A stretch of DNA of 64,000 nucleotides, taken from contig JANAVB010016200.1 of NCBI GenBank assembly GCA_029216955.1, forward strand, positions 3,406,310 through 3,470,309. Reading direction: 5' to 3'. The notes under the pieces were generated by a model that was given only the letters and a program-made list of their open reading frames with translations, did no database searches and had not been told where the DNA came from. Made by a program: the position numbers and the translations under genes. This document shows positions 62,443-64,000 of this stretch, one piece after another; the stretch's first letter is position 1; every line of letters begins with the position of its first letter. The DNA comes from Iris pallida (taxonomy: Eukaryota; Streptophyta; Magnoliopsida; Asparagales; Iridaceae).

Positions 62443-62566
62443 GGAGTAAATATAGCATCTTTCGTTCTAGAGTCTCCAAGTGGAGTTATTTGTTACTTAC
62501 ATGTAGGCAATAGATTATCTAGCAGTGACATGCTCGTTGAGAAGAATTAAGTTATAAAAGGAGCTA

Positions 62567-62641
<75 letters not shown>

Positions 62642-62656
62642 TAAATATATGAGTAA

Positions 62657-62707
<51 letters not shown>

Positions 62708-62823
62708 AGTAAATATAGCATCTTTCGTTCTAGAGTCTCCAAGTGTCACTTATTTGTTACTTACATGTAGGCAATAGATTATCTAGCAGTGACATGCTCG
62801 TTGAGAATATAAGGAGCTAATTT
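62443..62823. repeat. 118-128 bp direct repeats separated by AT runs
   Basis: 62443-62570 and 62706-62823 match (GGAGTAAATATAGCATC ... GACATGCTCGTTGAGA ... AGGAGCTAATTT). Between them are two (AT)n runs (62571-62638, 62665-62705) and ATGAGTAAATAT repeats. Confidence 0.85.
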
Positions 62824-63047
62824 CGTCTTGTCATGTGTGGCGACTCCGTCGCTTCTATTCTCCCTTTGTGCTTCCGATGCACAGTTTGAAATGGACGCTT
62901 TACTCAGTTGCCTGCCTCTTTGGTTATCTCAGCATTGGTCGTGTATGAGACATGACTAATTCCCATACATGTCATCAATAGTTTGTTGTGTATCCATTAA
63001 AAAAAATTGGAAGTAAAAAAAGAAAAAAAGAAAAAAAGAAAAGAAAA
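62824..63047. other. No gene seen
   Basis: Ends in a long A-rich run (62997-63046) just before the tRNA-like sequence. Confidence 0.5.
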
Positions 63048-63118
63048 TGCACCAGCCGGTAATCGAAGCCGGGTCTGTACCGTGGCAGGGTACTATTCTA
63101 CCACTAGACCACATATGC
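63048..63118 (-). tRNA. tRNA-Gly (GCC), decayed; probable pseudogene
   Basis: On the minus strand 71 nt have the D-arm GTGGTCTAGTGGTAGAAT, the anticodon arm TACCCTGCCACGGTA with anticodon GCC, and a T-loop TTCGATT, all like plant tRNA-Gly-GCC. The 5' acceptor strand GCATATG does not pair properly with CTGGTGC (two mismatches and one wobble), and the T-stem has changes (GGCTTCGATTACC). Identity is clear, function doubtful. Confidence 0.7.
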
Positions 63119-63205
63119 AGACGAATTTACCAAATTGACTAGTTTGCACTTTTAGCGTTGCGCACCCGTGCCAATGGAGATTTGATTGGTACATCTCTTC
63201 ACTTA

Positions 63206-63709
63206 GGCCTCGTTTGGTTACCGGAATTTGAGCTTGGGAAAGGAAAGTGATTCCTTTCCTATGTTTGGGAGCCAAAGGAAAGTTGTTGGAAAGGGAAAAT
63301 AATTCCCAAGAGGTAGAAAAATAGGGGGAAAAGTGGTTCCTCCCATTTATCTAAGGAATCACTTTCCCCCACAACTTTTCCGCATTTATTACAAAAAATT
63401 TTGACCAAAATATCCATGTTCATAATATTATTTACCATTTTTATCCATAATATCTTTTAGACAAAAATATTTCTGAGTAATAATTATTTTTATTAGCACG
63501 AGAGTATTTTTGGAAAATTGACTTGATTTTGTTTCCTTTCCTTACAAACACCAAACACTATAATGAAAATTAAAGATATATTCCGGCTATAATCCCGATC
63601 TTTCCAAACACCGGAAAGGAAAGTTTATAGGAATTATAATTTCCTAAAGGAAAGGAAATACCAAGGAATCAGTTTCCTTTCCTTTCCATTCCGCGAACCA
63701 AACGAGGCC
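63206..63709. mobile_element. Tourist-like (PIF/Harbinger) MITE, 504 bp
   Basis: Ends GGCCTCGTTTGGTT and AACCAAACGAGGCC are perfect inverted repeats, flanked by TTA at 63203-63205 and 63710-63712. The interior repeats GGAAAGGAAA/TTTCCTTTCC words that pair left to right. No ORF. Confidence 0.9.
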
Positions 63710-63712
63710 TTA

Positions 63713-64000
63713 GGGGTGCAACTCGGGCGAGCTAAACCCGAATTTGATCGGGTAAATTCGTTAATGGGTTGGATTAGGGTTGAAGTCGGGTTCGGACTTG
63801 GACTCGGATTAAAATATTTGAATCCGATCAAAAATCGGGTTGGACTTGGGTTCATGTGTTGGATAACCCGAAATCCGACATATATATTGTTATTGCCGGG
63901 AACGCCGGGGCACGCTATTCGATGGAAAATACAGAACTGAAACAGTTGTAAAGACAACGTTTCAAATGCAATTCCTTAAAGAAGGTTTTGCAACAGAGAT
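63713..64000. other. Repeat of GGGTT-CGG and ACCCGAA words, no gene
   Basis: CTCGGGCGAGCTAAACCCGAATTTGATCGGGT to AACCCGAAATCCGAC; words such as GGGTTCGGACTTGG recur. This is a common type of plant dispersed repeat. No frame of interest. Confidence 0.4.

Overview
The window is nuclear DNA of a flowering plant. It has spliced genes with GT-AG introns, a FAR1-like Mutator transposase, Ulp1-type proteases of the kind carried by plant Mutator-like elements, an F-box gene relic, plant L1-type LINEs with a DUF4283 ORF1, Ty3/gypsy LTRs, and Stowaway-, Tourist-, hAT- and CACTA-type DNA transposons. I could not name the species. Almost everything here is, or derives from, mobile elements.

The main structural fact is that 1421-21084 and 21098-40541 are the same sequence, separated by exactly 13 N. 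Copy 2 starts at the first base after the gap, and copy 1 ends at the last base before it. The copies differ mainly by one- to few-base indels. Copy 2 is deletion-rich at its left end and copy 1 at its right end. This is what two overlapping, unmerged contig ends look like, so the locus is very probably single-copy and the window represents about 44.5 kb of real DNA. Copy 2 features are listed separately but should not be counted as second genes. Reading the two copies against each other repairs several frames.

Left part (1-21084, continuing at 40542): the 3' end of a Ulp1-like protease gene (1-521); a spliced Ulp1-like gene with an N-terminal domain and coiled coil (912-4549); a repeat-rich interval with perfect palindromes (5530-7345); a FAR1/MULE transposase gene on the minus strand (8042-10625) with a Mutator-type MITE directly in front of its start codon; gypsy pol debris and a foldback structure (12.3-14.9 kb); a second, related MITE (15025-15423); an F-box pseudogene; a Stowaway MITE; an unknown 109-codon ORF; and a gene with a 'putative plant transposon protein' type domain (19335-20707). 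Through this part, and only here, runs a family of short palindromic repeats with arms ATTCTCCGT/ACGGAGAAT. They form six arrays: in introns, downstream of genes and between genes. Together with the protease and transposase genes they suggest one large, decayed Mutator-like (Kaonashi-type) element or cluster, and they are the best candidate for something undescribed.

Right part (41.7-64 kb): a nearly complete LINE (42628-52082) with tandem 5' monomers and overlapping ORF1/ORF2. Its ORF1 was split by a 3.4-kb solo LTR with an exact 5-bp target duplication. Next come three gypsy LTR remnants (52.2-59.1 kb) and a CACTA terminus (59441-59801) that cuts a second, minus-strand LINE. That LINE is itself split by a 1.55-kb hAT element with a perfect 8-bp duplication. 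The end holds AT microsatellites, a decayed tRNA-Gly, a Tourist-like MITE and a low-complexity repeat.
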